A stretch of DNA of 28,762 bases from a virus. Both the position numbers and the translations under genes were made by a program. The notes below the pieces were generated by a model. The model was not told where the DNA came from and did not search any database. It saw nothing but the letters and a program-made list of their open reading frames with translations. The first letter of the stretch is position 1; every line of letters starts with the position of its first letter. The stretch is from the IMG/VR virus record IMGVR_UViG_3300042314_001958, positions 1 through 28,762 of that record. The stretch is one strand, 5' to 3'. Positions 1 to 6,337 of the stretch are shown here, piece by piece.

Positions 1-92
1 GACGTTATAACGATGCTATTACCATCACGCTTAGGATGGATATACGCATGCTCTGGTTTGCGCATGTCATCTAGAAAAAGGTTATAGCTCAT
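1..92 (-). CDS. Partial cREC-like (LFLDDxRxP) protein, N-terminus only
   Basis: The minus strand opens with ATG at 92-90 and stays open to the window edge, giving about 30 residues that begin MSYNLFLDDMRKPEHAYIHP. The LFLDDxRxP start is typical of small phage and bacterial proteins classed as cyclic-phosphate-processing receiver-like (cREC) domains, in which the paired aspartates are an acidic pocket. Only the N-terminus is present, so the family call rests on one motif. The start codon overlaps the stop of the thioredoxin gene by 4 nt (ATGA), which argues for a real, translationally coupled gene at the end of the minus-strand cluster. Confidence 0.6.
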   Translation of the reverse strand, partial: MSYNLFLDDMRKPEHAYIHPKRDGNSIVIT

Positions 93-328
93 TGATCTTG
101 CTTAATGCGTTTAATAATATCTTCAGTACCCTGAATTATATCTACAACCTTCTCTTCTTCCATAACTAAAAGACGTGGAACAGACTTAATGTTGTTCTCT
201 TTAAAGAAAGCAATATCAACATCTGCATCCTTTACTTCTACTCTATCTGCTAGATTGTCAGCTTTGAGTCGTGCCTTAACTACTTGACACGGACCGCACC
301 AACCTGCACTTGCTAAAATTAATTTCAT
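89..328 (-). CDS. Small thioredoxin/glutaredoxin-like protein
   Basis: This 79-residue protein has a thioredoxin fold signature. A WCGPC redox motif lies at residues 10-14 (catalytic Cys11 and Cys14), after a short beta strand (MKLILASAG), and the expected cis-proline is in SVPRLL at residue 51. At 79 residues it is shorter than bacterial thioredoxin (about 105) and nearer glutaredoxin size, although the active site is thioredoxin-type. In T4-like phages such proteins usually reduce ribonucleotide reductase; no such gene is in this window, so the partner is unknown. It overlaps the next gene by 4 nt and the upstream gene by 4 nt. The upstream leader is A/C-rich (ATAAACAACA) with no Shine-Dalgarno. 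Confidence 0.88.
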   Translation of the reverse strand: MKLILASAGWCGPCQVVKARLKADNLADRVEVKDADVDIAFFKENNIKSVPRLLVMEEEKVVDIIQGTEDIIKRIKQDQ

Positions 329-543
329 TGTTGTTTATTGTTTCTTAAAATTTCTAAGTATTCGGAATAACCTACTAAAGTATCGAGATCAATTTCAGAA
401 CTAATCTCTTCACCTTCCAGCCATTCACGAAGAGGCTTTTTACCAAAAGCAGCGTCATGACCGTCTCTATAGCTAGAGGTAGGCGGTTCTGATTTAATGT
501 ACCGACCTGTAATGTCATTCTTTGCTATATTACCTGTTGCCAT
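325..543 (-). CDS. Small hypothetical phage protein (72 aa)
   Basis: This encodes 72 residues starting MATGNIAKNDITGRYIKSEP. I recognise the style (a short 'A.xNIAKNDxTG' start followed by a FGKKP segment) as one seen in unnamed proteins of marine T4-like phages, but I know no function. It is mostly polar with an acidic C-terminal half, and has no membrane segment, signal peptide or metal motif. It overlaps the thioredoxin gene by 4 nt and starts 2 nt after the preceding stop, so it fits the operon. GGAG lies well upstream of the ATG, too far to be a normal ribosome binding site. Confidence 0.7.
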   Translation of the reverse strand: MATGNIAKNDITGRYIKSEPPTSSYRDGHDAAFGKKPLREWLEGEEISSEIDLDTLVGYSEYLEILRNNKQQ

Positions 544-545
544 AA

Positions 546-749
546 TTATTCGTAAATTTCACTCCTTACCTTAAGAGTATATTCGTCCTCTGTTGAGCAA
601 TTAAACATATAGTCATAAAGCCAATCATTATCCCAGCCGAGTTCTTCAGTCAACTCGGAATAAATAAGTTCTTGCGCTTGTTGAAGTTTAATTACTGCTT
701 CTCTCGCTGTCTCTACTTTCGCTTGTTGTTCTTGGTTTAGCTTCTTCAT
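546..749 (-). CDS. Small hypothetical protein, helical (67 aa)
   Basis: From ATG at 749 the product is 67 residues starting MKKLNQEQQAKVETAREAVI. It has a charged amphipathic helix (residues 3-35, many Gln, Glu and Lys) followed by an aromatic, acidic tail (GWDNDWLYDYMFN). I do not recognise a family. An earlier in-frame ATG at 776 would add nine residues; I prefer 749 because MKKLNQ is the more usual start and leaves less overlap. It overlaps the 688-864 gene in another frame by about 60 nt, which is long even for this compact cluster, so one of the two might be spurious. Both look protein-like. Confidence 0.62.
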   Translation of the reverse strand: MKKLNQEQQAKVETAREAVIKLQQAQELIYSELTEELGWDNDWLYDYMFNCSTEDEYTLKVRSEIYE

Positions 750-864
750 AACGTTCTTTTGCTCTGTTATAAGCAAGTGCTAGGTTTAATTGCTGTATTG
801 TTTTTGGATTACATGGAAATGTTTTACCACGAAAGGTATATAGTTTTTCTTCTTCAGCTTTCAT
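688..864 (-). CDS. Small hypothetical protein (58 aa)
   Basis: A minus-strand frame from ATG at 864 to TAA at 690-688 gives 58 residues starting MKAEEEKLYTFRGKTFPCNP, followed by a helical segment (LNLALAYNRAKERYEEA). It fills what would otherwise be a gap of about 80 nt between the genes at 749 and 854, and its start overlaps the upstream gene's stop by 11 nt, as is usual here. The first 45 residues look real; the Ser/Arg-rich last 15 lie inside the overlap with the 546-749 gene and look like out-of-frame translation of it. Function unknown. Confidence 0.55.
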   Translation of the reverse strand: MKAEEEKLYTFRGKTFPCNPKTIQQLNLALAYNRAKERYEEAKPRTTSESRDSERSSN

Positions 865-1570
865 ACCATCTATCTATTTTTTCTCTGTATTCTTCAATTA
901 AAATTCTAATGTTACTTAGCGCATTGCTCAGATCCTCTTCGTCAAAAATAGCATATGCAAGTTTAGTCTCTCTATCGATATTATCAATAAGCTTTTGTTC
1001 AGCTGTAGGATATTTTTGACGATTCTCTCTGAACCGCTCTTCCATTTCTTTGCGTTGAGCTGCAACCTTTGCTTTACTCTCTGCAAGTTCTTCGTCGGTT
1101 AATTTTTGTGGCTCTTCATGTTTAACTAACTCGATATCACCAACTAACTTACCATCTTTAAAAAGTGCGGAATATTCTATCCACCCACGGACGAACCTCA
1201 TCCATTCATCGCTATTTCCAGCATGATCATCGAGTTCGTGATATTCTGGATGACTGTAGCTTTCATAGAAGTGAATGTTTCCACTAAAACATTCTTTCTC
1301 ATACCACTCTGCATCGACTACAAAGCGACCCATTGCGGCTATCTTTTCACTAAACGGTGCATCGTCAGCAACCTTTTTGCCCTCATCCCAATGACCTTCA
1401 ACCTTCTTAAACCACAATTGACCATTCCCATCAATCCTGTAGGTTGACATTGCTTGGTTTGGTGTGTCTTTCGTTTGAAAGGCAATATCACTTACTTTAT
1501 CTCCCCAATGAGAGATAATCACATCTGGCAACTCTGGTAGAGTTGTTCCTACTCTTATATAATCGAACAT
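854..1570 (-). CDS. Hypothetical phage protein (238 aa)
   Basis: This encodes 238 residues starting MFDYIRVGTTLPELPDVIIS. The N-terminal half (1-130) is a compact aromatic-rich domain containing FQTKDTPNQAMSTYRID (residues 31-47), a motif I associate with unnamed proteins common in cyanophage-like and marine T4-like genomes. The C-terminal half (about 150-238) is highly charged and predicted to be helical or coiled-coil (QRKEMEERFRENRQK). There is no catalytic motif, signal or membrane segment, and I cannot assign a role. This is one of the few starts with a purine-rich AGGA directly beside the ATG. It is followed by an 11-nt overlap with the next small gene. Confidence 0.78.
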   Translation of the reverse strand: MFDYIRVGTTLPELPDVIISHWGDKVSDIAFQTKDTPNQAMSTYRIDGNGQLWFKKVEGHWDEGKKVADDAPFSEKIAAMGRFVVDAEWYEKECFSGNIHFYESYSHPEYHELDDHAGNSDEWMRFVRGWIEYSALFKDGKLVGDIELVKHEEPQKLTDEELAESKAKVAAQRKEMEERFRENRQKYPTAEQKLIDNIDRETKLAYAIFDEEDLSNALSNIRILIEEYREKIDRWYES

Positions 1571-1608
1571 TCCTATGACGGTATCCTCACTCTCTATTTG
1601 TTAGTTGT

Positions 1609-1773
1609 TTATTTTGTTAATGATTGCGCTACAATCAAGCCCAAGTTAGATATTGCATATCCTCCCCAGACTACGCCCCATGCGTAGTTTTGTTTATAGC
1701 AATGAGCAATGCATACACAAGTATATAGTACGAATGCTAAAAATACAACTATATTTTCAAATGTTAACTGCAT
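1609..1773 (-). CDS. Small membrane protein (54 aa)
   Basis: A short minus-strand frame from ATG at 1773 to TAA at 1609 encodes 54 residues starting MQLTFENIVVFLAFVLYTCV. Residues 7-24 form a strong hydrophobic helix. A second, weaker hydrophobic stretch (GVVWGGYAISNLGLIVA, about 33-49) follows a short polar turn with CYKQNYAW. This predicts a two-helix inner-membrane hairpin. Small proteins of this form, with a KQNY...YAxSNxGLI pattern, recur in T4-like phages of aquatic bacteria. It overlaps the end of the 1764-2009 gene by 10 nt and fills an otherwise empty 190-nt gap, which supports it. Function unknown. Confidence 0.75.
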   Translation of the reverse strand: MQLTFENIVVFLAFVLYTCVCIAHCYKQNYAWGVVWGGYAISNLGLIVAQSLTK

Positions 1774-2009
1774 ATACTTTTACTAAAGTTTTTAACCGCT
1801 GATCTCGCACCGTTAGGTACATAATATTTGCGCTTCTCTTTCCAGCTATCTGCTGAATGAATCTCGATTTCCCCGGCGGTTTTATGACCATATATCATTA
1901 CACCACGAGGTCTAGGTATATCTGGACCAGAAAAAGCACACGACTTACAACTACGAAGACCGAGCTCCTGCCGACCTTCCTCTACTAGGTTTCCACATCC
2001 ACAGAACAT
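1764..2009 (-). CDS. Small Cys-rich hypothetical protein, putative zinc binder (81 aa)
   Basis: This encodes 81 residues starting MFCGCGNLVEEGRQELGLRS. The paired motifs CGC (3-5) and CKSC (20-23), with a RQELGLRSC connector, form a CxC...CxxC arrangement suggesting a small zinc ribbon. The rest (PRPRGVMIYGHKTAGEIEIH) is typical of unnamed T4-like phage proteins that often start with a short zinc-ribbon module. The role may be nucleic-acid or protein binding, but that is inference. It is the last minus-strand gene before the divergent HNH gene. A TATAAT hexamer sits 5 nt upstream of its ATG, without a recognisable -35. Confidence 0.72.
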   Translation of the reverse strand: MFCGCGNLVEEGRQELGLRSCKSCAFSGPDIPRPRGVMIYGHKTAGEIEIHSADSWKEKRKYYVPNGARSAVKNFSKSICS

Positions 2010-2036
2010 AACTTATTATATTAGAGTTCCTTAATA

Positions 2037-2096
2037 AGCCACTCTCAATTTTTTAAACAAAGGTGCGAGCTATGCATATACTAATTGAGAGTGGCT
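2037..2096. repeat. Perfect 14-bp inverted repeat upstream of the HNH gene
   Basis: The arms at 2037-2050 (AGCCACTCTCAATT) and 2083-2096 (AATTGAGAGTGGCT) are exact reverse complements with a 32-nt loop. The loop holds TGCGAGCTATG (2064-2074), which recurs at 2125-2135 over the HNH start codon. The ATG in the loop opens an eight-codon frame (2072-2098, MHILIESG, stop TAA) that runs through the right arm. No U-tract follows, so this is not a standard terminator. It could be an mRNA switch over the endonuclease gene, an operator, or an insertion scar. Confidence 0.7.
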
Positions 2097-2132
2097 AAAA
2101 GTATTTAGATCGATTAAATAATAATGCGAGCT

Positions 2133-2714
2133 ATGAATTATAAAAAAATTTACGATAGTATTATCGACCGTGCTAAATCCAGGTCTTTAATAGAATGTTA
2201 TTCAGAAAAGCATCATATTATACCCCGTTGTATGGGTGGTAGCGATGATACAAATAATATAGCAGTTTTAACACCAGAAGAACATTACGTTTGCCATCAG
2301 CTACTAGTAAAAATACATCCAAATGTTAGAGGGCTGGCTACTGCAGTATTTTTAATGTGTTGCGATAGTAAAAATCATAAACGGTACAATAATAAAGTAT
2401 ATGGCTGGTTAAGAAGAAAAGCATCATTATTATTAAGAACATCAATTACAAAAACATGTAAAGTGTGTGGAGATAGTTTTTCTATATGGCCGTATAAACT
2501 TAAAGATACCTTTAATAGTGGTAACTGCTGTAGCAAATCATGTAGTAATAGGTACCGTAAAGGTACTATAAAGAGTAAAAAACAAGAACGTATATGTATT
2601 AACTGCAATAACGCGTTTCTAATTTTACCTTCACGTATATTATTAGGTGAAGGTAAGTTCTGTAGTCGTTATTGCAGCAATACCTACCGTCGAAAGCTAT
2701 CTTCAAGTTTATAG
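2133..2714 (+). CDS. HNH homing endonuclease with two zinc-finger-like modules
   Basis: This plus-strand gene sits among minus-strand genes. From ATG at 2133 it encodes 193 residues (a start at 2124 adds MRA). The HNH core is KHHIIPRCMGGSDDTNNIAV from about residue 26, with His27/28, Asn41/42 and His51 as candidate HNH residues, followed by EEHYVCHQLL. Residues from about 107 on hold two copies of a CxxC...CSxxCSNxYR module, likely zinc-binding and DNA-binding. This is the build of free-standing phage homing endonucleases, which cut an allele lacking the gene and spread by repair. Its 3' end overlaps the convergent 2709-2891 gene by 6 nt. An upstream hairpin and repeated start context may control it. 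Isolated orientation supports recent insertion. Confidence 0.85.
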   Translation: MNYKKIYDSIIDRAKSRSLIECYSEKHHIIPRCMGGSDDTNNIAVLTPEEHYVCHQLLVKIHPNVRGLATAVFLMCCDSKNHKRYNNKVYGWLRRKASLLLRTSITKTCKVCGDSFSIWPYKLKDTFNSGNCCSKSCSNRYRKGTIKSKKQERICINCNNAFLILPSRILLGEGKFCSRYCSNTYRRKLSSSL

Positions 2715-2891
2715 ATTTCCGTTATCAGCTACCCATGACATAATCTCATAATGGAATCCTTTTTCAGAGATATTAGGCTTTACACTTATATAAGCTACAG
2801 GCTCTACACCGTCACCTTCTTTATATACCATCACACGATCTGTTTCTGAGTCAAGCTCAAACCGATATTTACCAATTACACCTTTATACAT
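2709..2891 (-). CDS. Small hypothetical protein (60 aa)
   Basis: This encodes 60 residues starting MYKGVIGKYRFELDSETDRV. Alternating hydrophobic and charged residues suggest a small beta-sheet fold (FELDSETDRVMVYKEGDGVEPVAYI, read across residues 11-36). No family is recognised. Its ATG overlaps the stop of the upstream gene by one base (TAATG), which implies translational coupling. Its 3' end collides with the convergent HNH gene (6-nt overlap, TTATAG), so insertion of the endonuclease may have reshaped its terminus. The upstream leader is A/C-rich (AACAAACAATA) with no Shine-Dalgarno. Confidence 0.65.
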   Translation of the reverse strand: MYKGVIGKYRFELDSETDRVMVYKEGDGVEPVAYISVKPNISEKGFHYEIMSWVADNGNL

Positions 2892-3115
2892 TATTGTTTG
2901 TTACGTTCTTGTTCAAGTAGTGAGAGAAAGTTAGCTGCAAAAGCCAATTTGTACATTGGATTAGTAAGCTCTAATACCTCACCGACGATGTTATTTATAA
3001 TATTTCGGATATTAATATCAATAACTTTCTCTAAACCGTCTACAATTTCGTATTTCATATCGATAAGAACACCATCTTTCGTATCGTGCATATCGATCAT
3101 TCTAAATATATTCAT
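2891..3115 (-). CDS. Small hypothetical protein (74 aa)
   Basis: This encodes 74 residues starting MNIFRMIDMHDTKDGVLIDM. It is Ile-rich, with a central INIRNIINNIVGEVLEL helix and a final helix (YKLAFAANFLSLLEQERNKQ). No catalytic or metal motif is visible and I do not recognise it. It begins one base inside the stop codon of the DUF932 gene (TAATG) and ends one base inside the next start, so it is the middle member of a tightly coupled trio and may act with DUF932. A similar-length frame on the opposite strand is a shadow. Confidence 0.65.
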   Translation of the reverse strand: MNIFRMIDMHDTKDGVLIDMKYEIVDGLEKVIDINIRNIINNIVGEVLELTNPMYKLAFAANFLSLLEQERNKQ

Positions 3116-3951
3116 TACGCAGTAAGAATCTCAAGAGCTTTGTTAGAGAGGTTCTCAGTAGAAAGAGTACGTACGAGCTTCTCAGGCGTAAATTTGCGAT
3201 GAGATTCATACTCTGTAATTGCGTTCAAGGCATCCCACATCGTCTTTCCTTCATTACCAATGCCTTTAGAAAAGCGCTCGACAATTGACTCGCGCTTACC
3301 AAGCAGCTTGGTAGAATCCTCTTTGTTGTTACGAGATGGAATAAGACGCTGAACTAGCTGTCTCATTTGATCCTCATTAAACTTCTTACCTTGGAGCATC
3401 TCTACCGTTTTATTAAATGTTTTAACGATATTAATATTACTCTCAATCTTTGAAATCAAACCACTGACGCTTTCATCGAACGAGAAGGAGTGACGAAGGC
3501 CTTTTCCTCTACGTTGTTCTGCTTCCTGCTTGACAATGTGAAGCATATTATCACACACAATGCGTCGTGTTGATGGAATAATCTTATTCGAATTTGAACC
3601 AGAGTTGTCAATCACAGTATAAAACATACCGTCAACTTTATCACCGTTGATATCAAATTGTTCGTTAAGTTTTGATTGAAGTACAATTCGCTTACCGTTT
3701 CGTGAAAACGTATATCCTACATGTTCAATGCCACCAACGCGCTGCGTAGCGGTATCAACAATATCGAGCATTTCATCTAGCTGGATTGGTCGATACTTAT
3801 CACGACACACTCCGAGGTGGTCTCGCGTATCTTCACGCATCAGTGTATACAATCCTTTGACCCTCTCTCCACGCGAGTCAAAGACTTCTTCTTTTACAAC
3901 ATTGAACCGAGGAATTTCCTCTAGCGATGTAATGTTAGTAATGAATCCCAT
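3115..3951 (-). CDS. DUF932-family phage/plasmid-like protein
   Basis: This 278-residue protein has the DUF932 pattern: an N-terminal block with LYTLMREDTRDHLGVCRDKYRPI (about 35-57), a middle block RIVLQSKLNEQF with VDGMFYTVIDNSGSNS, then IPSTRRIVCDNMLH (about 126-139), and a charged helical C-terminal third. DUF932 proteins are widespread in phages and plasmids, and their biochemical role is not established; links to replication or host takeover remain guesses. Length is within the family's usual range (about 250-350). The gene follows the zincin-like gene with an 11-nt gap and is coupled to the small gene downstream. GC and codon use look slightly richer than in the sugar genes nearby, but I did not measure this. 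Confidence 0.82.
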   Translation of the reverse strand: MGFITNITSLEEIPRFNVVKEEVFDSRGERVKGLYTLMREDTRDHLGVCRDKYRPIQLDEMLDIVDTATQRVGGIEHVGYTFSRNGKRIVLQSKLNEQFDINGDKVDGMFYTVIDNSGSNSNKIIPSTRRIVCDNMLHIVKQEAEQRRGKGLRHSFSFDESVSGLISKIESNINIVKTFNKTVEMLQGKKFNEDQMRQLVQRLIPSRNNKEDSTKLLGKRESIVERFSKGIGNEGKTMWDALNAITEYESHRKFTPEKLVRTLSTENLSNKALEILTA

Positions 3952-3962
3952 ATTATTTTATT

Positions 3963-4460
3963 CTATTGTGTTGTTTTGTTGTTTGTTTCTAATTGCAGAT
4001 CGTTATTGTCTACCTTTTCATTATGGCACAGTTCCTTAAAGATATCAAGATCATATTTTTTAAATTTACTTTCTATTATTTTGTACTGCTTGTAAATTTT
4101 GCAGACTTCTGTAGCAAGCTTTTCAAATTTACGCGCATCTTTCTCTTCTGGTGAGCTATAATAATTCCAATAACTAGTGTATGTGAAATCAATTTCGTTA
4201 CACTCTTCTCTTAATTGCATGCAATGCCTTACTTCATGAAGAAGGGTTGCAATAATAAATTTTAACGAAGTTCCTTCGTTAGTGTTTATGCAGATAACTT
4301 TACGCTTGTCGTAATAATATGAATAGCTACGTTTTGATCTTTCTACACGTAGAGTAACTTTCCTCTTTAGTTTTACAAACCTACTCAATATAAACGAAAT
4401 GAGGTCGTAATCAATATTAGTAATCTTAACTATACCGTTCGTTGGCTTGAATTTAATCAT
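3963..4460 (-). CDS. Zincin-like (HExxH) protein
   Basis: This encodes 165 residues. A helix ending ATLLHEVRHCMQL holds the HExxH zinc-binding and catalytic motif (His75, Glu76, His79). Downstream, SSPEEKDARKFEKLATEV (about 99-116) offers a possible third ligand on a second helix, as in small single-domain zincins of the SprT/ImmA type. A basic beta-rich N-terminus precedes it (KLKRKVTLRVERSKRS). This suggests a metal-dependent protease acting in the host cytoplasm, or a structural relic of one; the substrate is unknown. No signal peptide is visible. It overlaps the gene upstream (4457-4639) by 4 nt. Confidence 0.7.
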   Translation of the reverse strand: MIKFKPTNGIVKITNIDYDLISFILSRFVKLKRKVTLRVERSKRSYSYYYDKRKVICINTNEGTSLKFIIATLLHEVRHCMQLREECNEIDFTYTSYWNYYSSPEEKDARKFEKLATEVCKIYKQYKIIESKFKKYDLDIFKELCHNEKVDNNDLQLETNNKTTQ

Positions 4461-4639
4461 CCCACTTTACGTATAATAGGATCGTCACAACCAGATTGCA
4501 AGAGTCTCTCTCTAGCTAGTTGCGCTTCATCAAAAGTATCAAGTTTTTCTTTGAGAATTTTTAATAGACCATCCTTACCTTCTCGATATTCGATAAGGTA
4601 TGCGCCATACTTAAAGGGCTGTCTAATCTTTTTTCTCAT
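4457..4639 (-). CDS. Small hypothetical protein (60 aa)
   Basis: This encodes 60 residues starting MRKKIRQPFKYGAYLIEYRE. It is strongly basic at the N-terminus, followed by a beta-like segment and a helix (FDEAQLARERLLQSG). No recognised family; the size and helix suggest a small phage accessory protein. It starts inside the end of rmlB (17-nt overlap) and ends inside the start of the zincin gene (4 nt), linking the sugar cassette to the rest of the operon. No Shine-Dalgarno precedes the ATG. Confidence 0.65.
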   Translation of the reverse strand: MRKKIRQPFKYGAYLIEYREGKDGLLKILKEKLDTFDEAQLARERLLQSGCDDPIIRKVG

Positions 4640-5609
4640 ATTTAGATTTATAGTATAATAAGGTTTTTATTATTCCATCGTCAAAATTAATTTGGGTTTT
4701 GAGAGAATCAATGTTATTATAAATAGACTCCATCTTGTAACATAAATCGTGACCTGGTCTATCTGCTACAAACTCTATATAATTATTAATTAAATAACCT
4801 CTATCATATCGCTCATTTACATTAACTAAGTGCTTTATAATTTTACGGATTAGCTCAATATTCTCGTATCGTTTCTCGCCCCAAATATTATATAACGATC
4901 TAGCATTTTCAATATGCAAAATCTCTAATAGTGCTTTAGCATGGTCAGAAACAAATATCCATTCGCGCATATTCTTTCCATCGCCATACACAGGAATTTT
5001 CTTACCCTGGTGTAGTGTACGAAAAATAGTAGGTATTAATTTTTCGTCGTGTTGACGCGGACCATAATTATTACAGCAACGCGTAACAGTAATGTCTAGC
5101 TCGTAAGTAGTTCTATAAGAAAATGCTAACATATCCGAACCTGCTTTTGATGCAGAATAAGGCGATCTAGGATTAATAGGCGTTGTCTCTAGAAAGGGGT
5201 AATCATCGTAATGCAAATGCCCGTATACCTCATCAGTAGAAACATGTACCATTCTAGCGTCAGGTACATACTTTCGCATGCATTCTAGAACATTACCAGT
5301 ACCAACTACATTAGAATTGACAAACGATAGAGGGTCTGTGATAGACCTATCGACATGAGATTCCGCAGCAAGGTGGATAATGTATCCTGGAAGATGTTTC
5401 TTAAATATATTATGTAGTTCTTCATCGCAGATGTCAATATAGTAATTAATTACCCGAGGGTCAGTCGCCACATTATTTATATCAGAACCTACTCCTAGCT
5501 TGTCGATATTAATAATTTTTTGAATACTATTATCTTTTAAGAGCTCATCGATAACATGTGATCCAATAAATCCACAACCCCCGGTAACTAAGTATATTTT
5601 ATTATTCAT
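4623..5609 (-). CDS. rmlB: dTDP-glucose 4,6-dehydratase
   Basis: This 328-residue extended short-chain dehydrogenase/reductase matches RmlB. The NAD-binding Rossmann motif TGGCGFIGSH is at residues 9-18, the STDEVYG motif at 124-130 carries the dehydratase Asp-Glu pair, and the catalytic YxxxK is Y151/K155 (PYSASKA). RCCNNYGPRQHDEKLIP and MREWIFVSDHAKA are conserved substrate-side segments. It converts dTDP-glucose to dTDP-4-keto-6-deoxyglucose in the cytoplasm. Length is close to the usual 330-360. Its start overlaps the end of rmlA by 8 nt, so the two are coupled. All visible key residues are present, so it should be active. Confidence 0.93.
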   Translation of the reverse strand: MNNKIYLVTGGCGFIGSHVIDELLKDNSIQKIINIDKLGVGSDINNVATDPRVINYYIDICDEELHNIFKKHLPGYIIHLAAESHVDRSITDPLSFVNSNVVGTGNVLECMRKYVPDARMVHVSTDEVYGHLHYDDYPFLETTPINPRSPYSASKAGSDMLAFSYRTTYELDITVTRCCNNYGPRQHDEKLIPTIFRTLHQGKKIPVYGDGKNMREWIFVSDHAKALLEILHIENARSLYNIWGEKRYENIELIRKIIKHLVNVNERYDRGYLINNYIEFVADRPGHDLCYKMESIYNNIDSLKTQINFDDGIIKTLLYYKSKYEKKD

Positions 5610-6336
5610 GCAATCCTACTTTCTTATTAGTTCTGTGCTCAATAGCCTTTATTAAATTTGCACATTCGAGAAGATCATTATGATTACCGCAGTCAAACCA
5701 GAACCCGTCTAGCTCTTCTACTGATAACCCTTCTTCCTCATTTAATTTACTAATAAGGTCAACAATTTCAAGCTCTCCTCTTTTTGATGGCTTTAATGAT
5801 TTAGCTAGCCCTACCGCAGCGTGTGTAAATACATACAGACCAACAACTGCATTATCACTTACGAATTCTGTAGGCTTTTCGATAATATTAACCAAATTAT
5901 TTTTATCATCTAATTCTGCAACTCCATAAGCTGATGGGTCTTTTACTTTGTAGGTAAAAATAGTATTAGGTTCAGCTTTTAACTCTTTATTAGTAATAAA
6001 GACATTATCACCTAAAATGAGAGCTACATCATCATTAACTCCAATAAAATGCTCGCCTATAATAAACGCTTCTGGCAATCCGCCAGGCTTTTCTTGAATA
6101 GCATACTCAAGTTTTAACCCATATTGCGCACCATCTTTTAATTGATCTTGGAACAATCTACACTGCTGTGCATCGGATGTAATAATTAAGATCTCTATAA
6201 TGCCCATATCCTTCAGAGTCTGAAGAGGGTAGTAAATCATTGGTTTATTATAAACACAATGTAGTTGCTTTGATACTGCTCTCGTTGTAGGTGAAAGTCT
6301 CGTGCCTTTACCTCCTGCCAAAATAATACCTTTCAT
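5602..6336 (-). CDS. rmlA: Glucose-1-phosphate thymidylyltransferase, shortened
   Basis: This encodes 244 residues. The nucleotide-binding signature LAGGKGTRLSPTT (6-18) and the Lys31-Pro32 pair are present, as are LGDNVF (Asp110, metal ligand), EKPGGLPEA (82-90), and the C-terminal GELEIVDL and FWFDCGNH motifs. It activates glucose-1-phosphate with dTTP to dTDP-glucose for RmlB. Bacterial RmlA is usually about 290 residues. This copy stops soon after the ANLIKAIE helix, lacking the final 40-50 residues that build an allosteric and oligomer surface, and is shorter after LGDNVF. It may therefore escape feedback inhibition by the end sugar (inference). It overlaps rmlB by 8 nt and lies 1 nt after the reductase gene. 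Confidence 0.92.
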   Translation of the reverse strand: MKGIILAGGKGTRLSPTTRAVSKQLHCVYNKPMIYYPLQTLKDMGIIEILIITSDAQQCRLFQDQLKDGAQYGLKLEYAIQEKPGGLPEAFIIGEHFIGVNDDVALILGDNVFITNKELKAEPNTIFTYKVKDPSAYGVAELDDKNNLVNIIEKPTEFVSDNAVVGLYVFTHAAVGLAKSLKPSKRGELEIVDLISKLNEEEGLSVEELDGFWFDCGNHNDLLECANLIKAIEHRTNKKVGLHE

Positions 6337-6337
6337 A

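Noticed and set aside
2015-2020. TATAAT hexamer upstream of the 1764-2009 gene as a host-type promoter.
   Set aside because: No -35 element at the right distance, and in AT-rich DNA the hexamer is expected by chance; mentioned only in the gene entry.
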